This document shows, piece by piece, positions 40,331-49,781 of a stretch of DNA of 64,000 bases. The stretch's first letter is position 1, and every line of letters starts with the position of its first letter. The notes under the pieces were generated by a model. That model worked only from the letters and a program-made list of their open reading frames with translations, was not told the origin of the DNA and did no database searches. This DNA is from DATBLE01 sp036555585 (lineage in GTDB: Bacteria; Actinomycetota; Thermoleophilia; Gaiellales; Gaiellaceae): assembly GCA_036555585.1 (NCBI GenBank), contig DATBLE010000002.1, forward strand, positions 1-64,000, given 5' to 3'. The position numbers were made by a program, and so were the translations under genes.

Positions 40331-41782
40331 TCAGCTGTGTGCGAAACGGGCGGACCGTCGCGCCAGCGGCGAGAGCAACGGGCGGAGCGGCAGCAGCGGC
40401 GCCGGCGTCCGCTGCGGCCGGGGCGCCGCGGACGACGCGAAGCGCTCGAGCTCGTCCACGAACACGGGCGTGGCGGCGACGTCGCGGCCGAGCGGGCGGA
40501 CGAACTCGTCGACGAAGGCGTCCGCCCGCGCCCGGCCGTCGTCCTCGCCCTGTATCGCGCGGGCTAGCTGCGCCGTGTGCTCATCGAGCGTCCGGGAGAC
40601 CGACAGCAGGCCGCCGCCGACCTCGAGCAGGTAGCGGAAGTGCAGCGTTCCCTGCTGGATCCGCTCGTACTCGGGGTCGAGCACGGTCAGGACGGGGCGG
40701 CGGACGATCGCCGCCTCGATCATGGCGCTCGTGTTGAGGCCGACCACGGCGGTGCTGTGGAAGATCGAGTCGAAGTAGTCGGCCTTCGAGTCGTCGTCCG
40801 TCGGCGCGTGCGCGACGCGCGGGAACACGACGGCTCCGTGCAGGTCGCCCGCGTCCGCGTCCAGCCACACGTCCGGTCGTTTGGGATGCGGGCGGACGAG
40901 CACGTCCGCCTCGGCGAGCACGCCGCCGTGTGCACGCAGGGCCTCCAGCCAGCGACGGACGAAGCCGAGCTCGGACGGTCCGGTCCATGGCGAGCAGCAG
41001 GCATAGAGCACGTACGGCCGCCCGGGGTCGAGCCCGGCCCGTGCCGCGAACTCCGATCTCGGACGCGGCTGCCAGGCGAACCAGTCGTCGAAGCACTGCG
41101 CACCGGTGACCACCACCCGCTCCGGCCCGATGCCGTGCAGCGCCTTCGCCTCGGCGCGCTGCACCGTGTTCCAGACGAAGAGCCGGTCGGGGATCGGCCG
41201 GATCACGGACTTGCTCGAGAGGTTGTCCCAGCTCTTGACCAGGATCGCGGTGCGCAGCCCGAGCGCCTGGGCGGCGCGGAGAAACTCGGGCTGGATCGAC
41301 CGCAGGCCGAGGTACGGCGTGAAGACGACCACGTCGGGCGCGATCTTCCGGAGATAACGCTCGATCTCGCCGTTGGTCGGCACTGCTCGCTCGAGCAGCC
41401 TGAAGGTCGCGGTGACGGCGCTCCGCGAGGCCGCGCTGCGCGACAGCGGGCTGCGGGCGATCGCTGCGGCCGGCCTGGGAGCACGCTTCCACGCGCGTGC
41501 GCGATAGGTCTCGTTGAACCGGGGACCGAGGAACTGGAAGAGGTCGATCGAGGAGCGCAGGTCGGCGCCGAGCTCGAGCCAGCGATCGGGCCGGGGGCTC
41601 ACCGCGGGCTCGACCCATACGTGCGACGAAGCCACCTCGTCGAGCAGGTGATCGCGCCAGCCGATCTCGCGTTCCTCGTGGATCGCGATCACGACCTCGT
41701 GCCCGCGGCGGTCGAGCTCCCCGATCACCGACTGGTAGCTGGTCAGGGAGAGCGGCGTCTCGGCCGAGAAGAGGACGCGCAC
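40331..41782 (-). CDS. SWDN-family putative glycosyltransferase
   Basis: 483 residues. SWDNLSSKS at 184-192, VWNTVQRAEAKALHG, TGAQCFDDWFAW, LYACCSPWTGPSELGF, RPHPKRPDVW, YFDSIFHSTAVVGLNTSAMIEAAIVRRPVLT. A short Pro/Arg-rich tail follows the GT domain. GTG start, 4 nt after the previous gene. It is next to another SWDN gene on both sides, consistent with tandem duplication. Confidence 0.68.
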   Translation of the reverse strand: MRVLFSAETPLSLTSYQSVIGELDRRGHEVVIAIHEEREIGWRDHLLDEVASSHVWVEPAVSPRPDRWLELGADLRSSIDLFQFLGPRFNETYRARAWKRAPRPAAAIARSPLSRSAASRSAVTATFRLLERAVPTNGEIERYLRKIAPDVVVFTPYLGLRSIQPEFLRAAQALGLRTAILVKSWDNLSSKSVIRPIPDRLFVWNTVQRAEAKALHGIGPERVVVTGAQCFDDWFAWQPRPRSEFAARAGLDPGRPYVLYACCSPWTGPSELGFVRRWLEALRAHGGVLAEADVLVRPHPKRPDVWLDADAGDLHGAVVFPRVAHAPTDDDSKADYFDSIFHSTAVVGLNTSAMIEAAIVRRPVLTVLDPEYERIQQGTLHFRYLLEVGGGLLSVSRTLDEHTAQLARAIQGEDDGRARADAFVDEFVRPLGRDVAATPVFVDELERFASSAAPRPQRTPAPLLPLRPLLSPLARRSARFAHS

Positions 41783-41786
41783 GCGA

Positions 41787-43373
41787 CTACCCGGCGGACC
41801 CGGAGAGCTTCCGCGCCTCGAGCTGGGCCTTCAGCCGGACGCGCCGGAGGAAGAACGGCACCTTGATCAGCGCAAGCGGCGGGCGGAGCAGCACAAGCCA
41901 GCGGGAGTCGGGCTCGACCCCGTGCGGCCCGGAGTGGGCCAGCTCCTCGACCGCGTCGACGAAGACGGGAGTTGCGGGAACCTGTACGCCGTTCGGGCGG
42001 ACGAACAGCTCGGTGAAGCGACGCGCGGCCTCCTCGCCCTCGGTGTCGCGGCCCGCGATGACGTCGCCCAGCCTGCGCACGCACTCGTCCAGCGTCGCCG
42101 ACACCTGCACGAGCCCACCGCCGATCTCGCGGAGGTACCGGAAGTGGAGCACGCCGCCCTGCGAGGCCGCGAACTCGGGCACGGTGACCGTGTGCACCGC
42201 CCGCCCGATGATGCCCGCCTCGATCATCGCGGTCGTGTTGATCCCGAAGGCGACGGCGCTGTGGTAGATCGAGTCGAAATAGTCGGCGCGGGTGGCCTCC
42301 TCGACCGGCATCTCGACGTTCTCGGGCCAGACGACCACGTCGTCGAACCCGCCGAAGTCCCGCGTCCGCCACTCCTCGACGCGCTTCGGATGCGGCCGGA
42401 TTAGGATGCTCGCGTTCGCGAGCGCCGGCTCGGCGGCCGCCCGCACGGCGCGGATCCAGGTCTGGCAGTAGTCCGCCTCGATGATCGAGGTCGGAAAGAG
42501 CGCGCCGCCGAGGTAGACGACGTACGGCCTCGCCGGATCGAGGCCGACCCGGCCGCAGAACTCCTCGCGCGGGCGCGGCCGCCAGCCGAACCAGTGGTCG
42601 AAGCACTGCGCGCCGGTCGAGAGCACCCGGTCGCGGGGGACGCCGTGGAGCTCGACCGCCTCCGTTCGCTGGGTGTCGTTCCAGACGGTGAGCAGGTCGG
42701 GGACGACGCGCAGCAGCTGCTTGCTGGAGAGGTTGTCCCAGCTGGCGATGCAGACGGCCGTCGGGACGCCGGCGGCCGTCGACGCCCGCGCGTACATGGC
42801 GTCCGTCGACGCCGGCATCAGGTGGGGAGTGACGAGCACGACGTCGGGCCTGTCGTCGCGAACGAACCGCTCGACCCGCTTCGAGGTCGGGATCGCGCGC
42901 TCACACAGGTCGAGGAGCGTCGTCCAGCCGCGGAGACCGCGGTCCGAACGCATGGCCCGGAGCCGCATCAGCTCCTGGAAGGCGACGGGCGCGCGCCGCT
43001 TCGACCGCTGGAGGAGGTACGGCACGTTCTCCTCGCCCAGCCGGAGGAAGTAGACGTAGTCCAGCGCGCCGCGCACGGGCCGGGCGACGCGGAACCACGG
43101 GTCCCGACGCCACGCATCCGTGTGCTCCCAGCCGAAGCGCGGATGCGCCTCCATCCGCCGGAGCCACGCCTGCTCGAGCGGGCCGGGCGCGCCTTCCTCA
43201 CGCTCGAAGACGAGGTGGACGTGGTGGCCGCGATCGAGCAGCTCGCGGATGACCGAGTCGAAGAAGCGCAGGTAGCGACCGAGGTGCTCCATGAAGAAGA
43301 GCACCCTGAGCGGGCTCCGGACCGGCTCGAGGTCCTCCTCGACCGTCGACTCAGGGCGCGGCGCGACTGACAT
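41787..43373 (-). CDS. SWDN-family putative glycosyltransferase
   Basis: 528 residues. A 20-residue polar extension precedes LRVLFFMEHLGRYLRFFDS. SWDNLSSKQ at 211-219, VWNDTQRTEAVELHG, TGAQCFDHWFGW, YLGGALFPTS, RPHPKRVEEW, YFDSIYHSAVAFGINTTAMIEAGIIGRAVHT. ATG at 43373 overlaps the upstream ATPase gene by 23 nt. Its position right after the exporter suggests the glycan it builds is the exported one. Confidence 0.68.
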   Translation of the reverse strand: MSVAPRPESTVEEDLEPVRSPLRVLFFMEHLGRYLRFFDSVIRELLDRGHHVHLVFEREEGAPGPLEQAWLRRMEAHPRFGWEHTDAWRRDPWFRVARPVRGALDYVYFLRLGEENVPYLLQRSKRRAPVAFQELMRLRAMRSDRGLRGWTTLLDLCERAIPTSKRVERFVRDDRPDVVLVTPHLMPASTDAMYARASTAAGVPTAVCIASWDNLSSKQLLRVVPDLLTVWNDTQRTEAVELHGVPRDRVLSTGAQCFDHWFGWRPRPREEFCGRVGLDPARPYVVYLGGALFPTSIIEADYCQTWIRAVRAAAEPALANASILIRPHPKRVEEWRTRDFGGFDDVVVWPENVEMPVEEATRADYFDSIYHSAVAFGINTTAMIEAGIIGRAVHTVTVPEFAASQGGVLHFRYLREIGGGLVQVSATLDECVRRLGDVIAGRDTEGEEAARRFTELFVRPNGVQVPATPVFVDAVEELAHSGPHGVEPDSRWLVLLRPPLALIKVPFFLRRVRLKAQLEARKLSGSAG

Positions 43374-44649
43374 CCCACTCCGCCACGGCCGGCGTGCCCG
43401 AAGGCTCGTCGTCGGGCGCCGGGAGCAGCACGAACGCCGCCTCGGCGTCGGCCTCGGACCCGCTCTGACCCTCCGAGACCACGTCGAACCGCAGCAGCTC
43501 GCGCTTCTGCACGGAATCGCCTCCGCCGATCTGACCGACGAGATGGGCGCGGTAGGCCCCGTCCTCGAGCAGGCCGGGCGGGATGAAGATCCGCAACCGA
43601 TACGCGCCGGGATCCTTCGCGTGCGTCAGCCCGGGCTGGTCGATGCTGATCGTCTTGCCGAGCTCGTTGTGGAACTCGACCAGGAACGCGACGTCGAGAT
43701 GGGGCCGCAGCATGTCGAGGTCGAACTCGACCGTCGTCCCGTCGGAACCGACGTCGACCTGCTGCCCGCCCTCGGACAGCTTGGCGAACATCGGCGCGGC
43801 CAGCGGGTGCACCTTCTGGCCCCGTCCCTTGTGTGCCGCGACGGCGACTTCGAGGGGCCGGCCCTCGTGCAGGACCGACCCTTCGTCGAACCAGAGCACG
43901 TGGTCGCAGAGGCGGGCGAGGTCGTCGACGCTGTGCTGGGCGCCCTGGATGACCGCCGCCCCCTCCGCCTTGCGCTGCTCGACCACGTCGAAGACGCGCA
44001 GGCCGAAGTCGGGATCGTCGCCGACTCCCTGATCGAGGGCGTAGACCGAGGCGTCCAGATGCAGGGCGGCCGACAGCAGCAGGCGCAGCGTCTCCGTCCG
44101 CTCCCGCTTGCGCCTCGGCAGGCGGTCGAGCTCGTCGAGCCGGGCGAACTCGACGATCTCGTCCATGCGGCTGCGCAGCAGTCCTTTCGGCCAGTGCATG
44201 AAGCGGCCGACGACGTAGACCGCGTCCTTGCCGACCTCCTGGCGCGCATATCGGGTCAGGTCGCGGACGAGCAGCGGCGCGATGCGGCCGCGGACGACGA
44301 CGCGCCCCGTCGACGGCGGGAGCGCGCCGATCAGGATTCGCATCAATGTCGCTCGGGCGTCGCCGTAGCCGAGAATGCCAAGCCCCTCGCCCCTGCGCAG
44401 GTCGAAGCTGAGCTCGTCGAGCGCGGCGTTCTCCTCCCAGCTGCCCTCGAGCATCTCGTCGTCCGGGTTGTCCGCGTCGTCGAAGTCCTGGACGTTCGCG
44501 CCCTTCCCGGCGAGGCCGCTCTTCGGCAGGACGCGCTTCAGCCAGCGCGGGACCTCCGGCATCGCCGTGCTCGTCGCCCGCGAGACTCCCTGGATCGAGA
44601 GCAGGACGTCCGGCGGGAGCCTGTCCGGGCTTGTGCTCGCCTTCGACAT
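43351..44649 (-). CDS. Wzt-like ABC-transporter subunit with degenerate ATPase site
   Basis: 432 residues. Residues about 15-270 align in order with polysaccharide-export ATPases (LDELSFDLRRGEGLGILG...TGRVVVRGRIAPLL), but the catalytic motifs are altered. Walker A reads GILGYGDARAT (91-101), one residue short and with Arg99 where Lys should be. The LSGGQ-type signature is replaced by KRERTETLRLLLS. Walker B is VYALDQGVGDD, with Gln207 where the catalytic Glu should be. The switch His (QHS, His239) is kept. Residues about 280-432 form a beta-rich Wzt-C-like glycan-binding domain. It lies between the permease and SWDN genes, so it is presumably the export partner, but ATP hydrolysis is doubtful. 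Confidence 0.75.
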   Translation of the reverse strand: MSKASTSPDRLPPDVLLSIQGVSRATSTAMPEVPRWLKRVLPKSGLAGKGANVQDFDDADNPDDEMLEGSWEENAALDELSFDLRRGEGLGILGYGDARATLMRILIGALPPSTGRVVVRGRIAPLLVRDLTRYARQEVGKDAVYVVGRFMHWPKGLLRSRMDEIVEFARLDELDRLPRRKRERTETLRLLLSAALHLDASVYALDQGVGDDPDFGLRVFDVVEQRKAEGAAVIQGAQHSVDDLARLCDHVLWFDEGSVLHEGRPLEVAVAAHKGRGQKVHPLAAPMFAKLSEGGQQVDVGSDGTTVEFDLDMLRPHLDVAFLVEFHNELGKTISIDQPGLTHAKDPGAYRLRIFIPPGLLEDGAYRAHLVGQIGGGDSVQKRELLRFDVVSEGQSGSEADAEAAFVLLPAPDDEPSGTPAVAEWDVSRAAP

Positions 44650-45555
44650 CTAGAGGCGCGCGACGAACGTGCGCTCGAAGCGGTTGAAGAACCAGAGGCC
44701 GCCGCCGCAGAAGACGAAGATCCCGACCAGGCAGCTCGTCATCGCCAGCGGCGAGGGGGGCGCCGAGCCGACGAAGCCGAACTGCACCATCTCCATCGGA
44801 GCGGTCAGCGGGTTGAGCTCGAGCAGCGTCCGGTACCGGTCGGGCAGCTCGCTGATCGGGTAGTAGACGGGCGTCATGAACAGCAGGAACTGCACGAGGT
44901 AGGAGGTCACGTAGCGGATCTCCTTGGTCAACGCCGTCAGCGGTCCGGTGATCAGCCCGACGCTGAGGCCGAACAGCAGCAGGAGCAGGAGTCCGATGGC
45001 CCCGACGGCCCACTGCTGGGGCGGGGCGAGGTAGTTGGTCTGCCGGGCGATCGAGAAGTAGATCAGGGCGATCATGAAGAGCGCCTGGTTGATCAGGAAA
45101 TCCATGATCGCCGGCCCCGACGAGGCGACCACGACCATGATCCGCGGGAAGAACGAGCCGCCGGAGAAGCTCCCCGCTCCGCGTACGCCGCGGGTGCCCC
45201 AGTGGAGCGCACGCTCGAACAGCACCCACGCGGCCGTCGAGAGGGAGACATAGATCAGGTACGGCCGGTCGCCGGACGAAACCTGGAGGAAGCCGCCGAA
45301 GACGAGCCCGCCGCTCAGGATCTGCAGCCCGGGCCGGAGCGGGATCCAGATCCAGCTGAGGTAGGTCCTCCGGTACCGGCGCATGATCAGCTCCTTCGCC
45401 AGGTACGGGAAGAGCGCGCGGAACGTCCAGACCTCGCCGAGCCGCGCGAGGATGCTCTGCCGCCACGGAGCGATCACGGTGACGTGCTTGCTCTCGATCC
45501 GTGCCGGCGCCGCGGTGACGGCGCCGCGCTCGGCCTGCTCGGCGACCGCGCTCAT
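44650..45555 (-). CDS. ABC-2 type polysaccharide export permease (Wzm-like)
   Basis: 301 residues with six hydrophobic segments. Recognisable parts are ELIMRRYRRTYLSWIWIPLRPGLQ near the first helix and FLLFMTPVYYPISELPDRYRTLLELNPLT before the last helices, both typical of Wzm/TagG-type permeases. It would move a lipid-linked glycan to the outer face of the membrane. The stop abuts the ATG of the ATPase gene. ATG at 45555 heads the operon; unlike its divergent neighbour it shows no TAnnnT box within 10 nt. Confidence 0.87.
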   Translation of the reverse strand: MSAVAEQAERGAVTAAPARIESKHVTVIAPWRQSILARLGEVWTFRALFPYLAKELIMRRYRRTYLSWIWIPLRPGLQILSGGLVFGGFLQVSSGDRPYLIYVSLSTAAWVLFERALHWGTRGVRGAGSFSGGSFFPRIMVVVASSGPAIMDFLINQALFMIALIYFSIARQTNYLAPPQQWAVGAIGLLLLLLFGLSVGLITGPLTALTKEIRYVTSYLVQFLLFMTPVYYPISELPDRYRTLLELNPLTAPMEMVQFGFVGSAPPSPLAMTSCLVGIFVFCGGGLWFFNRFERTFVARL

Positions 45556-45717
45556 CCGGACCGTGCTCCGAGGGAGGTGTGCGCAGGAATCCGCATAACG
45601 CCGTCGATTCCAGGCAACCCGGCCCGGGAATCGGACGCGAGAAGTCTACCGCCGGGGGCTGCCGGGACCTGCCGGGCCGAACATCCTCCTAACATGGGCG
45701 GGCGCTAGATTCCCGGC
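45556..45717. promoter_or_regulatory. 162-nt divergent promoter region
   Basis: On the plus strand TAGATT (45706-45711) ends 6 nt before the GTG at 45718, the leaderless pattern. The side facing the permease has no clear box. An inverted pair GATTCC (45605-45610) and GGAATC (45629-45634) could be a regulator site; this is weak. Confidence 0.4.
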
Positions 45718-48450
45718 GTGATCGACCGCCCTCTGCGGCTGCTCGTCGTCTCGAGCCCGCCGCCGCTCAAGCGCCTGCCCGAGCTCTACCTGGGCCTGCT
45801 CGACTCAGGCGCCGAGCTCGTGTTCGCCGGGAAGCCCGAGGACGTCCCCGAGCCGATCCGGACGGCCGGCGGACGGACCGTCGAGCTCCCGCTCGTCCGC
45901 GGCGACGAGGACGCCGCGGCCGTGCGCCTCCTCCGGGCGGCCGCCGACCTGAACCGCTACCTCGGGCCGGAGCTCGCCGATGCGCGCTGGCCGCGCACGC
46001 GCGCGACCCGCCGACTGCTCAAGCTCGCCGGCTACCCCCACGCCAACCGGATCTCCCGCGAGGCCGCGGACTTTCGCCTCCCGGACTCGGTCCAGGCGCG
46101 GCTCCGCGATCTGTTCCGCGGCCTGGAGGGCAGGCTGGCGCCGCCCCCCGGGCTGGAGACGGCGGTCGCCGAGCTCGAGCTCGACGCCGTCCTGCTGGTC
46201 TCGCGCTTCCTGCTCGGCGGCCCGGAGCCCGACGTGGTCAAGGTCGCCCGCCGGCTGGGCCTGCCGTCGATGCTGCTCGTCTGGAGCTGGGACAACCTGT
46301 CCAGCAAGGCGGTGTTGAACGAGCACCCCGACCGGCTCTTCGTCTGGAACGAGCTCCAGGCCCGGGAGGCAGAGGAGCTGCACGGGATCGCGCCGGAGCG
46401 TATTCGGGTGGTAGGCGCTGCGAACTTCGACCGGTTCTTCGAGGCGCTCCGAGCGGTGCCGCCCGCGCGGCCGGCGGAGCGGAAGTCGCTCCTCTATCTC
46501 GGATCGTCTCCGAAGGTCGCTCCCGACGAGCCGGCGATCTTCGACCGCTGGCTGGCCGCCGTCCGCGCGAGCTCCGATGCGCGGCTACGCGACGCACGGG
46601 TCGTCCTGCGTCCGCATCCGGCCGCTGCCGAGCCGTGGGCCCGCTGGGTCCCTCCGGCCGGCGTCGAGGTGGCCGAGCCGCGCGCGAAGCTCGAGCAGGC
46701 CGAGCTCGCCCGGCGGCTCGTCGAGGCGGATGCCGTGGTCGCCCTGAACACGAGCGCCGAGATCGAGGCGGCGATCGCGGGGCGCCCCGTGCTCACCTTC
46801 CGGGCCGGGCCGGAGGCGCGCGGCCAGGAGGGCTCGGTGCACTTCACGTACCTGCTCGAGCAGAGCGGCGGCTTCGTGCTCGACGCCGCCGGCGTGGACG
46901 AGCACGTGGCCGCCCTGTCGGCCGTGCTCGGCGGCGAGCACGATCCCGAGCCGGCGCTCCGGTTCGTCGAGCGGTTCGTCCGCCCGGCCGGCCTCGAGAC
47001 GGCGGTGACGCCCCTCGCGGTGGCGGCGATCCTCGAGGGAGCCGCCGAGGCGCGTCCCGCGGCGGGCGGCGGCACCGTCGAGCCGGCCGTCGAGCCGAAG
47101 GGCGACCAGGCCCGGATCCTCGTGCTCTCACCTCACGGTCTCGCGCGGTCGGTGCCCGACGTCTTCCTGGACCTGATCGCGGGCGGCGCGGAGCTCGTCT
47201 TCTCCGGCCGTCGAGCCGACAGGCTGCGACTCCCGCCCGAGATCAAGAGTCACGCCGCCGTCGAGGTCGTCTCGCTGCCGCTCGTCGGCGACGACCGGGC
47301 GGACGTGGACGTGCTCCGCGCCTTCCGCGACGCGGTCCGCTTCCGCGACGAGAGCCTCGAGGATGCCTCGTGGCCGCGCAGGCGTGCCACCCGCCGCCTG
47401 CTGAGGCTCCTCGGCCATCCGGACTGGAAGGCTGCGCTGACGGCGCTCGACTCGCTGCGGCTCCCGCCCGGAGTCTGGGAGCAGCTCGACGGTCCGCTCG
47501 CAGAGCTCGAGCGGCTCGTGCCTGCGCGAGAGGAGCTCGTCCGCGCGGTCGCCGCACAGCGTCCCGATGCGCTGCTGGTGGTCACCCGCTGCACCCTGGA
47601 CACCTACGAGCCCGACGCGCTCAAGGCGGCGCGCGCCCTCGGCATCCCCGCGACGATGCTGATCTGGAGCTGGGACAACCTCTCCAGCAAGGCCGTCCTG
47701 CACGAGCGGCCCGACCGTCTGATCGTCTGGAACGAGGTGCAGGCCGAGGAAGCCGTCCGCCTGCACGGCCTCGGCCCGGAGCGCGTGGTCGTCGCAGGCG
47801 CCGCCAACTTCGACCGCTTCTTCGCGGAGGTCGAGGAAACCGGCGACGCGCGCGGAGAGCGGCCGACGATCGTCTACCTCGGCTCGTCGACGAACGTCGC
47901 ACCGCACGAGCCCGAGATCTTCGAACGCTGGCTCGCGGCCGTTCGGGCGTCGGACGATCCCACCTTGCGCGACGCGCAGGTGCTGGTGCGTCCGCATCCG
48001 GCCGGCAAGGCCTGGCTGGGCTGGGCCCCCTCGGACCCCGCGGTGCGACTGGAAAGGGCCGAGTCCAAGAGCGACTCCGGCCGGCTGGCCTTGCTGCTCG
48101 CCCGGGCGCACGCGGTCGTCGCGCTGAACACGAGCGCCGAGCTCGAGGCGGCGATCGCGCGCCGCCCGGTGCTCACGTTCCGGGCGGGGCCGGACGCGCC
48201 CGGCCAGGAAGGCTCGCACCACTTCCGTTACCTGCTCGAGGCCGACGGCGGGTTCGTCCTCGACTCCGCCACGCTCACCGAGCACGCCGGCCGCCTCGCC
48301 CGCGTGCTCCGGGGCGACTACGACCACGTCGCGATCGACCGCTTCGTCGAGCGATTCGTCCGTCCAGGCGGGCTCGACGTGCCGGTCGCGCCCGTCGTCG
48401 CCTCCGCCGTGCTGGAGCTCGTCCGCGTACGGGTGCCTGTCCGCGCCTGA
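45718..48450 (+). CDS. Tandem fusion of two SWDN-family putative glycosyltransferase domains
   Basis: 910 residues. Domain 1 (about 1-440) has SWDNLSSKA at 190-198, VWNELQAREAEELHG, GAANFDRFF, LYLGSSPKV, RPHP and VVALNTSAEIEAAIAGRPVLTFRAG. Domain 2 (about 463-905) repeats every element: SWDNLSSKA near 650, VWNEVQAEEAVRLHG, GAANFDRFF, YLGSSTNV, RPHP and VVALNTSAELEAAIARRPVLTFRAG. The linker (about 441-462) is Ala/Gly/Glu-rich. This looks like an in-frame gene duplication. Two active sites could add two successive sugars or one disaccharide repeat. GTG start, probably leaderless. Confidence 0.7.
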   Translation: MIDRPLRLLVVSSPPPLKRLPELYLGLLDSGAELVFAGKPEDVPEPIRTAGGRTVELPLVRGDEDAAAVRLLRAAADLNRYLGPELADARWPRTRATRRLLKLAGYPHANRISREAADFRLPDSVQARLRDLFRGLEGRLAPPPGLETAVAELELDAVLLVSRFLLGGPEPDVVKVARRLGLPSMLLVWSWDNLSSKAVLNEHPDRLFVWNELQAREAEELHGIAPERIRVVGAANFDRFFEALRAVPPARPAERKSLLYLGSSPKVAPDEPAIFDRWLAAVRASSDARLRDARVVLRPHPAAAEPWARWVPPAGVEVAEPRAKLEQAELARRLVEADAVVALNTSAEIEAAIAGRPVLTFRAGPEARGQEGSVHFTYLLEQSGGFVLDAAGVDEHVAALSAVLGGEHDPEPALRFVERFVRPAGLETAVTPLAVAAILEGAAEARPAAGGGTVEPAVEPKGDQARILVLSPHGLARSVPDVFLDLIAGGAELVFSGRRADRLRLPPEIKSHAAVEVVSLPLVGDDRADVDVLRAFRDAVRFRDESLEDASWPRRRATRRLLRLLGHPDWKAALTALDSLRLPPGVWEQLDGPLAELERLVPAREELVRAVAAQRPDALLVVTRCTLDTYEPDALKAARALGIPATMLIWSWDNLSSKAVLHERPDRLIVWNEVQAEEAVRLHGLGPERVVVAGAANFDRFFAEVEETGDARGERPTIVYLGSSTNVAPHEPEIFERWLAAVRASDDPTLRDAQVLVRPHPAGKAWLGWAPSDPAVRLERAESKSDSGRLALLLARAHAVVALNTSAELEAAIARRPVLTFRAGPDAPGQEGSHHFRYLLEADGGFVLDSATLTEHAGRLARVLRGDYDHVAIDRFVERFVRPGGLDVPVAPVVASAVLELVRVRVPVRA

Positions 48451-48452
48451 TC

Positions 48453-49781
48453 GTGGGCTCGCCCCGCATCCTCGTCGTCTCCTCCCCGCGCGGGCTGGCC
48501 CGGGCGATCCCGAACGTCTTCGCGGCGCTCGCAGCCGGAGGAGCCGAGCTGACCTTTGCCGAGGAGGCTCCCGCGGGCGTCGAGGCCGGGTCGGTCGACC
48601 TGCCGCTCGACCACACTCGGTCCGAGAGCGGCGCCGTCGCGCTCCTGCGCCGGGTCAGCGACCTCGTGCGGTTCCTCGGCCCGGAGTTCGCCGACGTCTA
48701 CTGGCCACGACGGCGGACGGCCCTCCGGGCGCTCGTCGCCGCCGGGCACCCGGACGCGGAGGCACTCGCGGCCCGCGCCGACGACTGGCGGCTGCCGCCC
48801 GAGGTGCACGCGCGGGTGAGCTCGATGCTGGCCGAGCTCGAGCACCGGCTCCCCCCCGACGAGGCACTGACTCGGGCCCTCTCGGAGGCGGCCGTCGACG
48901 CCGTCCTGCTCGTCAGCCGCTGCAGCCTGGGCGGCGCCGAACGGGACGTGCTCAAGGTCACCCGTGCGCTCGGCCTGCCCTCGGTCCTGCTGGTCTGGAG
49001 CTGGGACAACCTCTCCAGCAAGGCCTTGCTCGTCGAGCATCCGGATCACGTGCTGGTCTGGAACGACACCCAGGTGGACGAGGCACAGCGCCTCCACGGC
49101 ATCGCGCGCGACCGGGTACACGCGCTCGGAGCGCCCGGCTTCGACCCGTTCTTCGCCGAGGTGGAAGCGCTCGGCCCGAAGAAGGACGACGGTCGGGCGA
49201 CGATCGTCTACCTCGGCTCGTCCACCAACATCTCGCGCCACGAGCCCGAGGCGTTCGGGCTCTGGCTCGAAGCCGTCCGGGCCGCACCCGACCCCGCCGT
49301 CCGGGACGCGCGGGTCGTCGTCCGTCCCTACCCCGGGACCGGTGCGTGGAAGCGCTGGCATCCTCCCGACGACGAACGGCTGACAGTCGACAGGGGCAAG
49401 AAGCTGGAGGCGCACGGCCTCGCGGCGGCCCTCCGGCAGGCGGACGTCGTCGTCGCGCTGAACACGAGCGGCGAGCTCGAGGCGGCGATCGCCGGCCGGC
49501 CGGTCGTCACGTTCCGGGGGGGTGAGCTCGCTCCGGGCCAGGAGGGCTCCGTCCACTTCGAGTACCTGCTGGAGGAGCGCGGCGGCTTCGTGGTCGACTC
49601 GCTCGATCTCGCCGAGCACGTCGCCAACCTCGCGCGCGTGCTCGACGGCGGCTACGACCAGGCCAGGCTGCGGATGTTCGTGGAGCGCTTCGTGCGTCCG
49701 TGCGGGCTCGAGCGGCCGGTCGCGCCGATCGTCGCGCAGAGGATCCTGGAGCTCGCGGGCCGATCTGCCCACGCGGCATGA
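48453..49781 (+). CDS. SWDN-family putative glycosyltransferase
   Basis: 442 residues, closest by motifs to the two domains of the preceding fusion: ILVVSSPRGLARAIPNVFAAL, SWDNLSSKA at 183-191, VWNDTQVDEAQRLHG, GAPGFDPFF, YLGSSTNI, RPYPG (His replaced by Tyr) and VVALNTSGELEAAIAGRPVVTFRGG. The frame is open far upstream as a shadow of the fusion gene. The GTG at 48453, 2 nt after the stop, is the natural start; a CTG overlapping the stop (48447) is an alternative. Overlaps the next gene by ATGA. Confidence 0.68.
   Translation: MGSPRILVVSSPRGLARAIPNVFAALAAGGAELTFAEEAPAGVEAGSVDLPLDHTRSESGAVALLRRVSDLVRFLGPEFADVYWPRRRTALRALVAAGHPDAEALAARADDWRLPPEVHARVSSMLAELEHRLPPDEALTRALSEAAVDAVLLVSRCSLGGAERDVLKVTRALGLPSVLLVWSWDNLSSKALLVEHPDHVLVWNDTQVDEAQRLHGIARDRVHALGAPGFDPFFAEVEALGPKKDDGRATIVYLGSSTNISRHEPEAFGLWLEAVRAAPDPAVRDARVVVRPYPGTGAWKRWHPPDDERLTVDRGKKLEAHGLAAALRQADVVVALNTSGELEAAIAGRPVVTFRGGELAPGQEGSVHFEYLLEERGGFVVDSLDLAEHVANLARVLDGGYDQARLRMFVERFVRPCGLERPVAPIVAQRILELAGRSAHAA

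Noticed and set aside
43351..44649. Interpreting the degenerate Wzt gene as a frameshifted pseudogene
   Set aside because: The frame is intact over 432 codons, the surrounding strands and C-terminal domain are well kept, and it overlaps its neighbour cleanly, so it is more likely a functional ATPase-like protein with altered motifs.
46635..48452. Upstream extension of the SWDN gene at 48453
   Set aside because: It is an alternate frame of the 910-residue fusion; the recognisable protein starts at VGSPRILVV.
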